From Thermohalobaculum sp039030715 (GTDB lineage Bacteria > Pseudomonadota > Alphaproteobacteria > Rhodobacterales > Rhodobacteraceae), in the NCBI GenBank assembly GCA_039030715.1, contig JBCCDU010000008.1, positions 1 through 64,000 on the forward strand: a stretch of DNA of 64,000 nt. The letters run 5' to 3'. Made by a program: the position numbers and the translations under genes. This document shows positions 34,130-42,705 of the stretch, piece after piece. Below the pieces are notes generated by a model, which worked only from the letters and a program-made list of their open reading frames with translations, searched no databases and was not told the DNA's origin. Within the stretch, counting starts at the first letter, position 1. Each line of letters begins with the position of its first letter.

Positions 34130-35484
34130 CCCAACATCATCCAGATGCCGAGCGTCAGCGGATAGCAGAGCGCCAGAGCCACCCACATATGCGGCAACAG
34201 CCGGCGCAGCGGTGGATAGAGCATCTGCAAAGCGACAGCGGGGATGGCGCTGAGCGCGAAAGCCAGGATCGCGGTCTCGAACCCGAAAAGGTGATACGCC
34301 ACATAGATCGAGGCAATCGCGCTGAGCCCCGCCACCGTCTGCGCGAAAGCCGCGTATCGCGAATCGCCGGTGCTGACGATGTATTCGCGCAGCGGGATGA
34401 ACATCAGCATGATCAGACGGAACGCCAGAAAGGGCAGCAGCAGCCGGGCATCAAGATAGGCCGCTGGATAAAGCTGCTCGATCACCCAGCCGCCGAGGAA
34501 GTAAAGTGCCGTGAAGATCGCAAAGGTCAGGCAGCCAAAGGTCCATAGCGCTTTGCGAAACGCAGGCCCGATGCGCCCGGGGTTCTCGCGCATCACGGCG
34601 CTAAAGGCGGGGATGAATACCGAACTTCCAATCATCTGCAGGATCTGCACGCCCAACTCCACCCAGACCATCGCGATCGCGTAGAGGCCGAACAGCTCCT
34701 TGTCGACCAGCGCGCCAAAGATCAGTCGGTCGCTGTAGGCCGCGAAGTACCCGCCGATCGACGCGATGATCATCCACTTGCCGAAGGACCACAGCTCGCG
34801 CATCTCGCCGGGATCCCATCGCAGCGCCATGCGGGGTCCTGGAAAGATGTTATGCGACAGGATCGCCCGGGTGATCGCCCGCACGGCCAGCCCGGCGGCC
34901 AGCGCCCAGACGCTGGGATAGATCAGGCCGATTGCAATCATCGCACTGACGCCCGCGGCCTGAGATATCAGCTCCGACAGCTTGACCCGGGCCAGGCGCA
35001 TCCGTCTGCGGGCCAGCAGAACGGTGGTCGACTCGAAACCGCGGGCCAGGATCGCAATCGCCGCGATACAGAGCAGCCCCGGCAGACGCGGATCGGCATA
35101 GACCGTATCTGCGCCTGCATAGACCGGCCCCAGAAACAGAACCGCCAGTGCCAGCAGCAGCATGACCAGTGTCAGTAATGCGCCGCGCATGATCTGCACG
35201 GTCCAGACCACGCGCAGGAAGCGCGGCTGTTCGCCCTTCTCGCTGCGCATCACGCTTTGGGTGAAACCTACCTCGGAGATCAGCGAGAGCCCGATATGCA
35301 GGGCCGTGACAGTCGCCATCAAACCAAATGCCTCGGGCGCCACCAACCGTGCCATGATCAGATTGCCCGCCAGCCTGATTGGATATCGCATCCCCAGCCC
35401 CGCGACGTTCCACAAGCTGGCATTCAGCGCCCGCTCGCCCAGCGAGGCCGGGTTGCGGATCACCTTTGTCAGCTTGTCGATCAT
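34126..35484 (-). CDS. Oligosaccharide flippase, Wzx/RfbX-like (MOP superfamily)
   Basis: 452-residue inner-membrane protein with about 12 to 14 helices that would flip undecaprenyl-linked repeat units to the periplasm. The N terminus (LGERALNASLWNVAGLGMRYPIRLAGNLIMARLVAPEAFGLMA) is typical of the polysaccharide-transporter family, with the helix-4 FTQSVMRSEK segment also conserved. The ORF has an upstream ATG at 35490, but GAGGA is better spaced for the ATG at 35484. With the ligase/polymerase and initiating transferase it completes a Wzx/Wzy-type assembly set. It is the last gene of a minus-strand run starting at 39456 (or earlier). Confidence 0.88.
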   Translation of the reverse strand: MIDKLTKVIRNPASLGERALNASLWNVAGLGMRYPIRLAGNLIMARLVAPEAFGLMATVTALHIGLSLISEVGFTQSVMRSEKGEQPRFLRVVWTVQIMRGALLTLVMLLLALAVLFLGPVYAGADTVYADPRLPGLLCIAAIAILARGFESTTVLLARRRMRLARVKLSELISQAAGVSAMIAIGLIYPSVWALAAGLAVRAITRAILSHNIFPGPRMALRWDPGEMRELWSFGKWMIIASIGGYFAAYSDRLIFGALVDKELFGLYAIAMVWVELGVQILQMIGSSVFIPAFSAVMRENPGRIGPAFRKALWTFGCLTFAIFTALYFLGGWVIEQLYPAAYLDARLLLPFLAFRLIMLMFIPLREYIVSTGDSRYAAFAQTVAGLSAIASIYVAYHLFGFETAILAFALSAIPAVALQMLYPPLRRLLPHMWVALALCYPLTLGIWMMLG

Positions 35485-35508
35485 CGGCATGGATCCTCGG
35501 CGCGGGCG

Positions 35509-36456
35509 TTACTTGTATTCGATCAGCCTGGCTTGGTGTCGGCGAAGCCGCCCCAGCCAATACCCTAAAATTCCCAGCATCTCTGCGAATTTCCCGATCG
35601 TCAGAAAGAATGCCTGGACCCAATCGCCGCTTCGCAGACCCAGACGCAGGATTTGCAGGGGATAGGCCAGCAGAAGGAGCCAGCCCCATGGCGTGATCGC
35701 TGCCGCGAGCACTGTAACCACCGGCAGACCCAGACCCCACAGCAGTGCGCGGCGGGTCTCCACCACGCCATGGCGTTCCGGCGGGCCACCGTGCATCGCG
35801 GCCCCCTCGGCAAAGGCATGGCCTGCCCGCCTGCTGCGGATCCACCATTGGCCGAAGCGGGTCATCGCGGCATCGTGCAGCGTCATCTCGGCCTCCAGTC
35901 GCCAGATTTCCCAACCGCTTTTGCGCAGGCGGACGCAAAGCTCCGGTTCCTCGCCAGCGATCAGGGTGGGGTTGTAATCTCCCACTTCGTCGAGTGCTGC
36001 CATCCGCATGAGTGCGTCACCGCCACAGGCCCGTGCCAGACCCACGGGCGTATCCCATTCCAGATCGCACAGGCGGTTATAGGTACTGGCATCCGGATAC
36101 CGCTCGCGCCTGCGACCGCAGGCAACGGCGGCTTTCGGATGGTCACGCAGAAAGGCATGGGCCGTCTCGACCCATCCCGGCTGAACCGCGCAATCGCCAT
36201 CGACGAATTGTACGAATTCAGGCGGCGTTCCGCCTTCGCGTAACCGCGCAAGCCCTGCATTGCGCGCGCGGGCGGCGGTGAAGGGCTCGTTCATGTCCAA
36301 CGCAACCACATCCGCCCCCGCACCTTGCGCCGCCGCGATGCTGCCATCGGTCGAGCCTGAATCGACATAGACCACATTGGAGATCCCGCTTAGCGAGGCG
36401 AGGCACCGCACCAGCCGCTCCCCCTCGTTGCGCCCGATGACGACGGCGCCGATCAC
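35509..36456 (-). CDS. Family 2 glycosyltransferase
   Basis: 315-residue transferase starting IGAVVIGRNEGERLVRCLASL with VYVDSGSTDGS, the GT2 nucleotide-binding fold, and FVQFVDGDCAVQPGW as the metal-binding segment (DGD). The C-terminal third has two hydrophobic helices (LGLPVVTVLAAAITPWGWLLLLAYPLQILRL), so it is membrane-bound. The start codon is GTG at 36456 and overlaps the TGA of the upstream sulfotransferase (GTGA), a translational-coupling arrangement. Sugar and acceptor are unknown. Confidence 0.9.
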   Translation of the reverse strand: MIGAVVIGRNEGERLVRCLASLSGISNVVYVDSGSTDGSIAAAQGAGADVVALDMNEPFTAARARNAGLARLREGGTPPEFVQFVDGDCAVQPGWVETAHAFLRDHPKAAVACGRRRERYPDASTYNRLCDLEWDTPVGLARACGGDALMRMAALDEVGDYNPTLIAGEEPELCVRLRKSGWEIWRLEAEMTLHDAAMTRFGQWWIRSRRAGHAFAEGAAMHGGPPERHGVVETRRALLWGLGLPVVTVLAAAITPWGWLLLLAYPLQILRLGLRSGDWVQAFFLTIGKFAEMLGILGYWLGRLRRHQARLIEYK

Positions 36457-37298
36457 AGCGTCTCGAAATTGGCGCAGGTTTCGATGGCCGTGTTGCTCGG
36501 AAACATCTGCCGCAACTCGGCAAAATCGCGGGAGAAGACCTGCGCCAACTCGCGGGTGACCGCTTCGCCCAGCTCGGGCCGCTCGCGCATTTGATAGCGG
36601 GATTTGACCTTATCGCGGAAACTCCTTGGCACCAGCGTGCGACGCAGCGCGGTCGCTACCGGGTTTTGCACAATGATGTCGTAGAGAGGGAAGCGCCGGA
36701 TCCGCTCCTCCGAGGCATTCATCTGGTTGATATCTGCCTGCCAGGACACTTCGCCTTCGACGCCGATGAATTCCGCGATCTTTTGCAATTCCGCCCCCTG
36801 CATGGTTTGCAGGATTTCGAGCGAGGTGAGATAGATCCGTTCTACCCCGAACGTCTTGACATAAGGGGCGATCTGCATGGCATAGCGGCCATAGGCGACC
36901 AGTTCGGGATGAAAGGTCACCGCATCGCGCAGGCTCACATCGATCTCGCCCATGGTCCAGTCGTGGATGTAGTGCGAGACCAAACGCTCCAACGGATTGC
37001 GGATGACATAGATCAGCTTGGGCTCCGGCACGGCTTTGGCCAGCCGTGCCACGGTGTCCGGATGGGTGGGCATTTTGGTGTAGTGCGTGCTGGCCTCGCC
37101 CTTCAGATCGTCCGGTCCGGCAGCTTCGAACAGGGCGTCGTACCACTCCATCCCCTTGGCATAGATCGCGTCGTCACTGAAGAAGTTCGGCTCCTTCGGT
37201 GTCGACATGAAAATGCCGTCCTGCGCAGCCAGTTGCGCCTGCAGCGTGCTGGTGCCGCATTTCATCGCGCCGATGATCAGAAAGTCCGGCCGCGCCAT
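36453..37298 (-). CDS. Sulfotransferase family protein (third of three)
   Basis: 281-residue predicted PAPS-dependent sulfotransferase. The PAPS loop is IIGAMKCGTSTLQAQLAAQ, KEPNFFSDD is the typical following segment, and KLIYVIRNPLERLVSHYIHDW is the 3'-phosphate motif, a close match to heparan/chondroitin-type and bacterial Nod-factor-like sulfotransferases (KEPNFF is characteristic). It is cytosolic. It sits between two glycosyltransferases on the same strand, with coupled stop/start downstream and a three-base gap upstream, strongly suggesting it acts on the same glycan. Confidence 0.88.
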   Translation of the reverse strand: MARPDFLIIGAMKCGTSTLQAQLAAQDGIFMSTPKEPNFFSDDAIYAKGMEWYDALFEAAGPDDLKGEASTHYTKMPTHPDTVARLAKAVPEPKLIYVIRNPLERLVSHYIHDWTMGEIDVSLRDAVTFHPELVAYGRYAMQIAPYVKTFGVERIYLTSLEILQTMQGAELQKIAEFIGVEGEVSWQADINQMNASEERIRRFPLYDIIVQNPVATALRRTLVPRSFRDKVKSRYQMRERPELGEAVTRELAQVFSRDFAELRQMFPSNTAIETCANFETL

Positions 37299-37301
37299 GC
37301 T

Positions 37302-38273
37302 TTATCCCTCGTCCGGCGCCCGCCGGTCCCCCAGCGGATCGCGGTAGTTGATCCAGATATCCCGGGCCTCGTTCTGATTGGCGGCTGGGACGGGTTTGCC
37401 CAGCAGCCCGCGCATCGCGGCGATTGAGCGCCCCAAATGCCACGCAAGATTGGCAGCAGTGAGGCCCAGCCGCCCGTGAAGCCGGAAAAGCACCCTCGTG
37501 CGCGCGGCATAATAGTAGCCGGGCAGACGTTTACGCGCTGCGACGAGCGCTTTCACCGGCGCGCTGCCGCCACGGAAATGCACCACGCGAGCCTGGGGGC
37601 AGGGCAGGATACGCCAGCCCGCGCTGCGGGCGCGCCAGCAGGTGTCGGTGTCTTCGAAATAGAGGAAATAACCCTCGTCCATCATACCGATCCGGTCGAG
37701 CATTCTCGCATTCAGCAGAACGCAGGCGAAGCTGACCCATTCGATCGCATCCGGAGAGGGTGCGGTGCCGAGCGAGACGTTCCAGCGCCGCAGCAACCTG
37801 GTGACGATCCCAGTGCGTGCGCCGCGGATCAGCTCGCTGAACGGGGTCGGGAAGCGAAAGGTGCTGATCTGAGGCGTGCCGTCCGGGTCCTCCAACCTGG
37901 GCGCGATCAGGCCATGATCGGGATGCTTCTCTGCCGCCTCCATAAAGGCTGCGAGGCAGCCCGGGCGCAATTCCGCGTCGCTGTTGAGGATCAGGTAGTG
38001 ACCCGCTCTCGCGAAATTCATTCCCTGGTTATGCCCGCCGGAGAAGCCCGTATTCCCGGGTGAGCGGACCAGGCTGACAGGGCTGTCCCGTGCTGCGATC
38101 CACTCCGCGATCTGATCGGCTGATCCGTCGCCGGAGGCATTGTCGACCACCACTACATGGCCCCGGATCTTGCCCATATCCGCCAGTACCGAGGCGACGC
38201 AACGGATTGTCATGTCGCCCGTGCGGTAGTTGATGATCGACACCACCAGGTCGAGCGGCTCAGTCGGCGGCAT
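37302..38273 (-). CDS. Family 2 glycosyltransferase (rhamnosyltransferase-like)
   Basis: 323-residue GT2 protein opening LDLVVSIINYRTGDMTIRCVASV, with VVVDNASGDGSAD and the SPGNTGFSGGHNQGMNFARAGHYLILNSDAEL block that resembles rhamnosyl- and related transferases (DAEL/DxD-like metal site). No strong membrane helix is evident. Its 5' end overlaps the 3' end of the GT4 gene by 14 bases, and it ends three bases before the sulfotransferase start, so this is one transcriptional unit. Confidence 0.9.
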   Translation of the reverse strand: MPPTEPLDLVVSIINYRTGDMTIRCVASVLADMGKIRGHVVVVDNASGDGSADQIAEWIAARDSPVSLVRSPGNTGFSGGHNQGMNFARAGHYLILNSDAELRPGCLAAFMEAAEKHPDHGLIAPRLEDPDGTPQISTFRFPTPFSELIRGARTGIVTRLLRRWNVSLGTAPSPDAIEWVSFACVLLNARMLDRIGMMDEGYFLYFEDTDTCWRARSAGWRILPCPQARVVHFRGGSAPVKALVAARKRLPGYYYAARTRVLFRLHGRLGLTAANLAWHLGRSIAAMRGLLGKPVPAANQNEARDIWINYRDPLGDRRAPDEG

Positions 38274-39456
38274 GGGTGAAAAGCTCTTTCAGACGTAACG
38301 CATTGGCGTGCAGGTCGTGGTGCCGTTCGATCCGTGTGCGGCCCTCTCGGCCCAATTTGCTTAGCGTCTCGGGGTCCGCCGCCATCGCTTCAGCCAACGC
38401 ACGAGCCAGGTCGGGTTCCGAACTTGCGGGCACGATCCAGCCGCAGCCGCCGTCGACCAGCTCTGGGATGCCTGCGATATAGGTAGTGATGACCGGGCGG
38501 CCCAGCGCCAGTGCTTCCATGATCACGATGGGCAGGCCCTCGGCGAAGCTTGGCAACAGCATGGCGCGAGCGGTGGAGAGGTGATGGCGCACCTCGGCAT
38601 TCGACTGCCAGCCGAGCAGGTTGATGCGGCTGGAAAGGCCGCGCTTCGCGATCTCGGCCTCGATATCCGCGCGGCTTTCGCCATCGCCGATCAGCGTAAC
38701 CGTCAGCTCGGGGTGATCCATCAGCACGCTCTCGACTGCTGCCGGGATCAGCACTTGGCCCTTCTGCGGACAAAGCCGACCGACGCAAACGATATTGGAG
38801 CCGAAGGGCGCTTCGGAGACGGGAAAGTCGCTCAGATCCAGGCCGCAGCGCACGATCTCGACCTTGTGCCAGGCCTCCATCCCACCCGCCTGGATCAACG
38901 TCCGGCGGGCGAAGTAGGAGATCGCGACGACAAAGGTCGCATGTTGGATCTTGAGCGCCAGACTGCTGGACCCTGGATCCACAAACTCGTCCGGGCCATG
39001 GGCCGTGAAGCTATAGCTTGGCCCACCCATCAGGTGGCAGAGCATCGCGACGGCTGCCGAATTGGTCGAGAAATGGGTGTGAATGTGCGCAATTCCGTCG
39101 GCCTGAGCGTGACGTTTCAGGGTGACGGCCTCCAGCAGATAGGCGCTGTGCCGGATGACGCCGCCGCCCGCGTTGCGGATCAGGCGGAGCCAGGGGCCGA
39201 GGCCGCGCAGGACGCCCAGCGGATCACGCAGAAGTTCGGTAAAAAACGCCGTGAACAAGCCTGCCGCCTGGCTGCTCAGCAGATAACGGGTCCGGGCCTG
39301 CTCATCTCGGTCCGCAGGGTCTACCAGGTCATGATCCCAATGCCGGATGGCATAGCGCTGGACGTGCAGCCCCAGCGCCTCCAGCGCCTGGATCTCGCGC
39401 CGGATGAAGGTGCCGCTGGTCACCGGATAGGTGTTCATCAGATAGCCGATCTTCAT
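38260..39456 (-). CDS. Family 4 glycosyltransferase
   Basis: 398-residue GT-B retaining transferase. The N-terminal domain contains DGIAHIHTHFSTNSAAVAMLCHLMGGPSYSFTAHGPDEF. The C-terminal nucleotide-sugar domain has VCVGRLCPQKGQVLI, LIGDGESRADIEAEI, LLPSFAEGLPIVIMEALALGRPVITTYIAGIPELVDGGCGWIV, with the E-x7-E motif (SFAEGLPIVIMEAL). It is first in the minus-strand EPS run. A hairpin and 72 bases separate it from the RND pump upstream, so it likely has its own promoter there. Confidence 0.92.
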   Translation of the reverse strand: MKIGYLMNTYPVTSGTFIRREIQALEALGLHVQRYAIRHWDHDLVDPADRDEQARTRYLLSSQAAGLFTAFFTELLRDPLGVLRGLGPWLRLIRNAGGGVIRHSAYLLEAVTLKRHAQADGIAHIHTHFSTNSAAVAMLCHLMGGPSYSFTAHGPDEFVDPGSSSLALKIQHATFVVAISYFARRTLIQAGGMEAWHKVEIVRCGLDLSDFPVSEAPFGSNIVCVGRLCPQKGQVLIPAAVESVLMDHPELTVTLIGDGESRADIEAEIAKRGLSSRINLLGWQSNAEVRHHLSTARAMLLPSFAEGLPIVIMEALALGRPVITTYIAGIPELVDGGCGWIVPASSEPDLARALAEAMAADPETLSKLGREGRTRIERHHDLHANALRLKELFTHAAD

Positions 39457-39498
39457 GCGGCTCCCGTCCCGTCATGGCTCGGTCGTCTGGTAAGCGGT

Positions 39499-39524
39499 GG
39501 TGGGGGCTGCGCGCAACCCCCACC
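39499..39524 (-). terminator. Hairpin after the RND efflux permease gene
   Basis: GGTGGGGG (39499-39506) pairs with CCCCCACC (39517-39524), a perfect 8-base stem with a 10-base loop, four bases past the permease stop. No T-tract follows on the minus strand, so it may be a weak intrinsic or Rho-assisted terminator between the pump and the EPS genes. Confidence 0.45.
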
Positions 39525-39528
39525 GAAC

Positions 39529-42500
39529 TCATTCCGTAGGTTGGGGTTTAGCCTCGAACAGCGCTCCGAGCCATCGGAATGTAACGTAGAAGACCGGGGT
39601 CAGGAGCAGCCCGAACCCGGTCACGCCCAGCATCCCAAAGAAGACCGCCGTGCCGAGGGCCTGACGCATCTCGGCCCCCGCACCGGTGGCGATCACCAGC
39701 GGCACGACGCCCAGGATGAAAGCCAGCGAGGTCATCAGGATCGGGCGCAGGCGCAGGCGCGCGGCCTCGACCGCCGCTTCCACCCGCGTTCGCCCCTGAT
39801 CCTCCAACTGCCGGGCAAACTCTACGATCAGGATCGCGTTCTTCGCCGCCAAGCCGACCAGAACCACCAGGCCGATCTGGGTGAGGATGTTGTTATCCAT
39901 CCCCCGCCACAACACGCCGGATATGGCCGCCAGCAGACACATCGGCACAATCAGTATGACGGCCATCGGCAGCATCCAGCTTTCGTATTGGGCCGCCAGC
40001 AACAGGAAGACAAAGACCACGGCGAGGACGAACACATAGATCGCGGTGTCGCCGGCCTGTTTTTCCTGCAGGGCGAGCTCGGTCCACTCGAACCCGAACC
40101 CATCGGGCAGGTTTTCCGCCGCCACCTGTTCCATCAGACGGATCGCCTCGCCGGTCGAGACGCCGGGCAAGGTCGATCCCTGAACGGCAGCCGCAGGGAA
40201 CAGGTTGTAGCGCGCGACGCGGTAGGGACCGGTTACATCCTGGAACGTGGCGACCGAGCCGATTGGCATCATCGCTCCGCTTTCGGTCCGCGTGCGTAGG
40301 TTCTGGATGTCGCGAACCTCATCGCGGAACGGGCCGTCGGCCTGTGCGGTCACCCGATAGGTCCGACCGAGGAAGTTGAAATCGTTCACGAAGGCGGATC
40401 CCAGATAAACCTCGAGAGCCTCGAAGATACGATCCGGGGTGACGCCAAGTTTCTCGGCCTTCACCCGGTCGATATCGGCATAGATTTTGGGCGTCGCCGT
40501 GTTGAAGAGCGTGAACACCCTCGCCAACCCCTCGGTCTGGTTGGCCGCGCCGATCACGGCGCCTGCAGCTTCCTCCAGCGCTTTCACGCCGCGCCCGCGC
40601 GTGTCCTGAACATAGAGCTTCCAGCCACCCGCCGTCCCGATCCCGCGTACGGGTGGGGGAGCAACAACGAAGACCACGGCCTCCTTGATCTGGAACAGCG
40701 CGCCCTGAACCTCCTGCAGGATCTGCTCCTGGGTCAGACCCATGTCCTCCAGTACGTCGAAATCCTTGAAGGTGAAGAAGATCGCCCCGCCATTCGACGC
40801 GTTGGTGAAGGTCGCCCCGTCAAAGCCCGCGAAACCCGCAGTGTGGGCCGTGCCCGGGTGGTCCAGGATGATCTTGGTCGCGCGTTGCACCACCTCGTCC
40901 GTGCGCTGCAGGGCCGCGCCGGGTGGAAGCTGGATTACCGTGATCAGATAGCCCTGGTTCTGGTCGGGGATGAAACCCGTCGGCGTTTTTTGGAACTGAT
41001 CGGCCGTCAGCCAGATCAGACCAGCATAGACCGCAAGCACAACGATCACACCCTGGACCAAGCGGCGCACCACCCAGGCATAGCCAAGGGCGAAACGGTC
41101 AAAGCCCCAATTGAAGGCGTTGCCCAGCATCCGGAATGGCCAAGTGATCGCCGACCAGATTGTCGCCAGCACACCGTTGCCCGCTTGCCCGGCGCCGCGC
41201 AGCAGCAATGCCGAGAGTGCGGGAGAGAGCGTGATCGAAACCACGGTCGAGATGGCGGTCGCCACCGCGATCGTCAGCGCGAATTGGCGAAAGAACTGGC
41301 CGGTGATCCCCTCTAGGAAGCTGGCCGGGATGAAGACCGCCATCATGACCAGCGAGGTGGCAATCAGCGCGCCGAAAACCTCGTCCATGGTCTTGCGGGC
41401 GGCATCGCGAGGGCTAAGTCCCTCGGACAGATAGCGTTCCACATTCTCGACCACCACGATGGCATCGTCGACCACAATGCCGATGGCCAGCACCAGACCA
41501 AACAGCGTGAGGTTGTTCAGCGAGAACCCGAAGGCCGCCATCACCGCGAATGTGCCGATCAGCGACACAGGGATCGCGATCACCGGAATGATCGAGGCAC
41601 GCAGATTCTGAAGGAAGATCACGATGACCAAGACCACCAGCAGCACCGCCTCGATCAGGGTCTCGTAGACGGCATTGACCGATTTTTCGATATAATCCGT
41701 GGGGTTGTAGATCACGTCATAGGCGACGCCGAGAGGGAAGGAGGCGGACAACTCCTCCATCGTGCTCAGCACCTGGTCGGCCGTCTCGAGCGCGTTCGAT
41801 CCCGGGCGCTGAAAGATCAGGATCGGCAGCGCCGTGTCGTCATCGAGATAACCTATGGTGGCGTAGTCCTGCGCGCCCAGTTCGACCCGTCCGATATCGC
41901 GCACCCGCACCTGGCCGCCATCCGGTGTGGTCTTGACCACGATATTCTCGAAATCCGCCGGATCGGTAAGGCGACCTTGCGTCTCGATCGCCAGTTCGAA
42001 ATCCGCATCTGTGGGTACCGGAGGCTGGTTGAGCACACCGGAAGCCACCTGAATGTTGTTGCTGCGCAGGGCCGAGACGATCTCGCCCGCCGTCATGCCA
42101 AAGCTCTGCACCCGGTTCGGGTCCATCCAGATCCGCATGGAGTATGCGCGCTCGGCGAACAGGCGCGCCTGACCCACTCCGTCGATCCGGGCCAGCCGGT
42201 CGATCACCTGGGTGCGGGCGTAGTTCGAGACATAAAGCTGGTCGCGCGATCCGTCATCCGAGAACATGTGGATGACCATCATCAGGTCGGGCGAACTTTT
42301 CTGTGTGGTGATCCCCAACCGGCGCACAGGTTCGGGCAAACGGGGTTCGGCAATTGCGACGCGATTCTGCACCAGCACCTGCGCCTGATCCAGATCCGTG
42401 CCCAGTTTGAAAACCACGTTCAGCGACAGCGCGCCGTCGCCAGTTGCCTGGCTGACCATATAGAGCATGCCGTCAACGCCGTTCAGTTCCTGCTCGATTG

Positions 42501-42696
42501 GGGTCGCGACCGTGTCGGCCACCGTTTCGGCAGAGGCGCCAGGATATACGGCGGTGATCTGAATCGTGGGAGGTGCTATTTCGGGATACTGCGCGACCGG
42601 CAAGCTGAAATAGGACACAATGCCGATCAGCGTGACAATGATCGACACAACGCCGGCAAAGATCGGCCGGTCGATGAAAAAGTGCGAGAGGTTCAT
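39529..42696 (-). CDS. RND-family efflux permease (AcrB/MexB-like, HAE1)
   Basis: 1055-residue inner-membrane drug/proton antiporter of the hydrophobe-amphiphile exporter family. It starts MNLSHFFIDRPIFAGVVSIIVTLIGIVSYFSLPVAQYPEIAPP, the standard AcrB N terminus. The proton-relay pair is in GIVVDDAIVVVENVER (Asp-Asp of TM4), with the partner Lys in VGLAAKNAILIVEFARQLE (TM10). Full length for the family (AcrB 1049). GAGGG precedes the ATG by six bases. It follows its periplasmic adaptor by nine bases. No outer-membrane factor gene is next to it, so a TolC-like partner must be encoded elsewhere. Substrates are unknown. Confidence 0.93.
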   Translation of the reverse strand: MNLSHFFIDRPIFAGVVSIIVTLIGIVSYFSLPVAQYPEIAPPTIQITAVYPGASAETVADTVATPIEQELNGVDGMLYMVSQATGDGALSLNVVFKLGTDLDQAQVLVQNRVAIAEPRLPEPVRRLGITTQKSSPDLMMVIHMFSDDGSRDQLYVSNYARTQVIDRLARIDGVGQARLFAERAYSMRIWMDPNRVQSFGMTAGEIVSALRSNNIQVASGVLNQPPVPTDADFELAIETQGRLTDPADFENIVVKTTPDGGQVRVRDIGRVELGAQDYATIGYLDDDTALPILIFQRPGSNALETADQVLSTMEELSASFPLGVAYDVIYNPTDYIEKSVNAVYETLIEAVLLVVLVIVIFLQNLRASIIPVIAIPVSLIGTFAVMAAFGFSLNNLTLFGLVLAIGIVVDDAIVVVENVERYLSEGLSPRDAARKTMDEVFGALIATSLVMMAVFIPASFLEGITGQFFRQFALTIAVATAISTVVSITLSPALSALLLRGAGQAGNGVLATIWSAITWPFRMLGNAFNWGFDRFALGYAWVVRRLVQGVIVVLAVYAGLIWLTADQFQKTPTGFIPDQNQGYLITVIQLPPGAALQRTDEVVQRATKIILDHPGTAHTAGFAGFDGATFTNASNGGAIFFTFKDFDVLEDMGLTQEQILQEVQGALFQIKEAVVFVVAPPPVRGIGTAGGWKLYVQDTRGRGVKALEEAAGAVIGAANQTEGLARVFTLFNTATPKIYADIDRVKAEKLGVTPDRIFEALEVYLGSAFVNDFNFLGRTYRVTAQADGPFRDEVRDIQNLRTRTESGAMMPIGSVATFQDVTGPYRVARYNLFPAAAVQGSTLPGVSTGEAIRLMEQVAAENLPDGFGFEWTELALQEKQAGDTAIYVFVLAVVFVFLLLAAQYESWMLPMAVILIVPMCLLAAISGVLWRGMDNNILTQIGLVVLVGLAAKNAILIVEFARQLEDQGRTRVEAAVEAARLRLRPILMTSLAFILGVVPLVIATGAGAEMRQALGTAVFFGMLGVTGFGLLLTPVFYVTFRWLGALFEAKPQPTE

Positions 42697-42705
42697 GGCC
42701 CGCCC

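Noticed and set aside
38581..42000. Plus-strand ORFs opposite the GT4 and RND genes
   Set aside because: Shadows of the minus-strand genes, with no Shine-Dalgarno and no motif.
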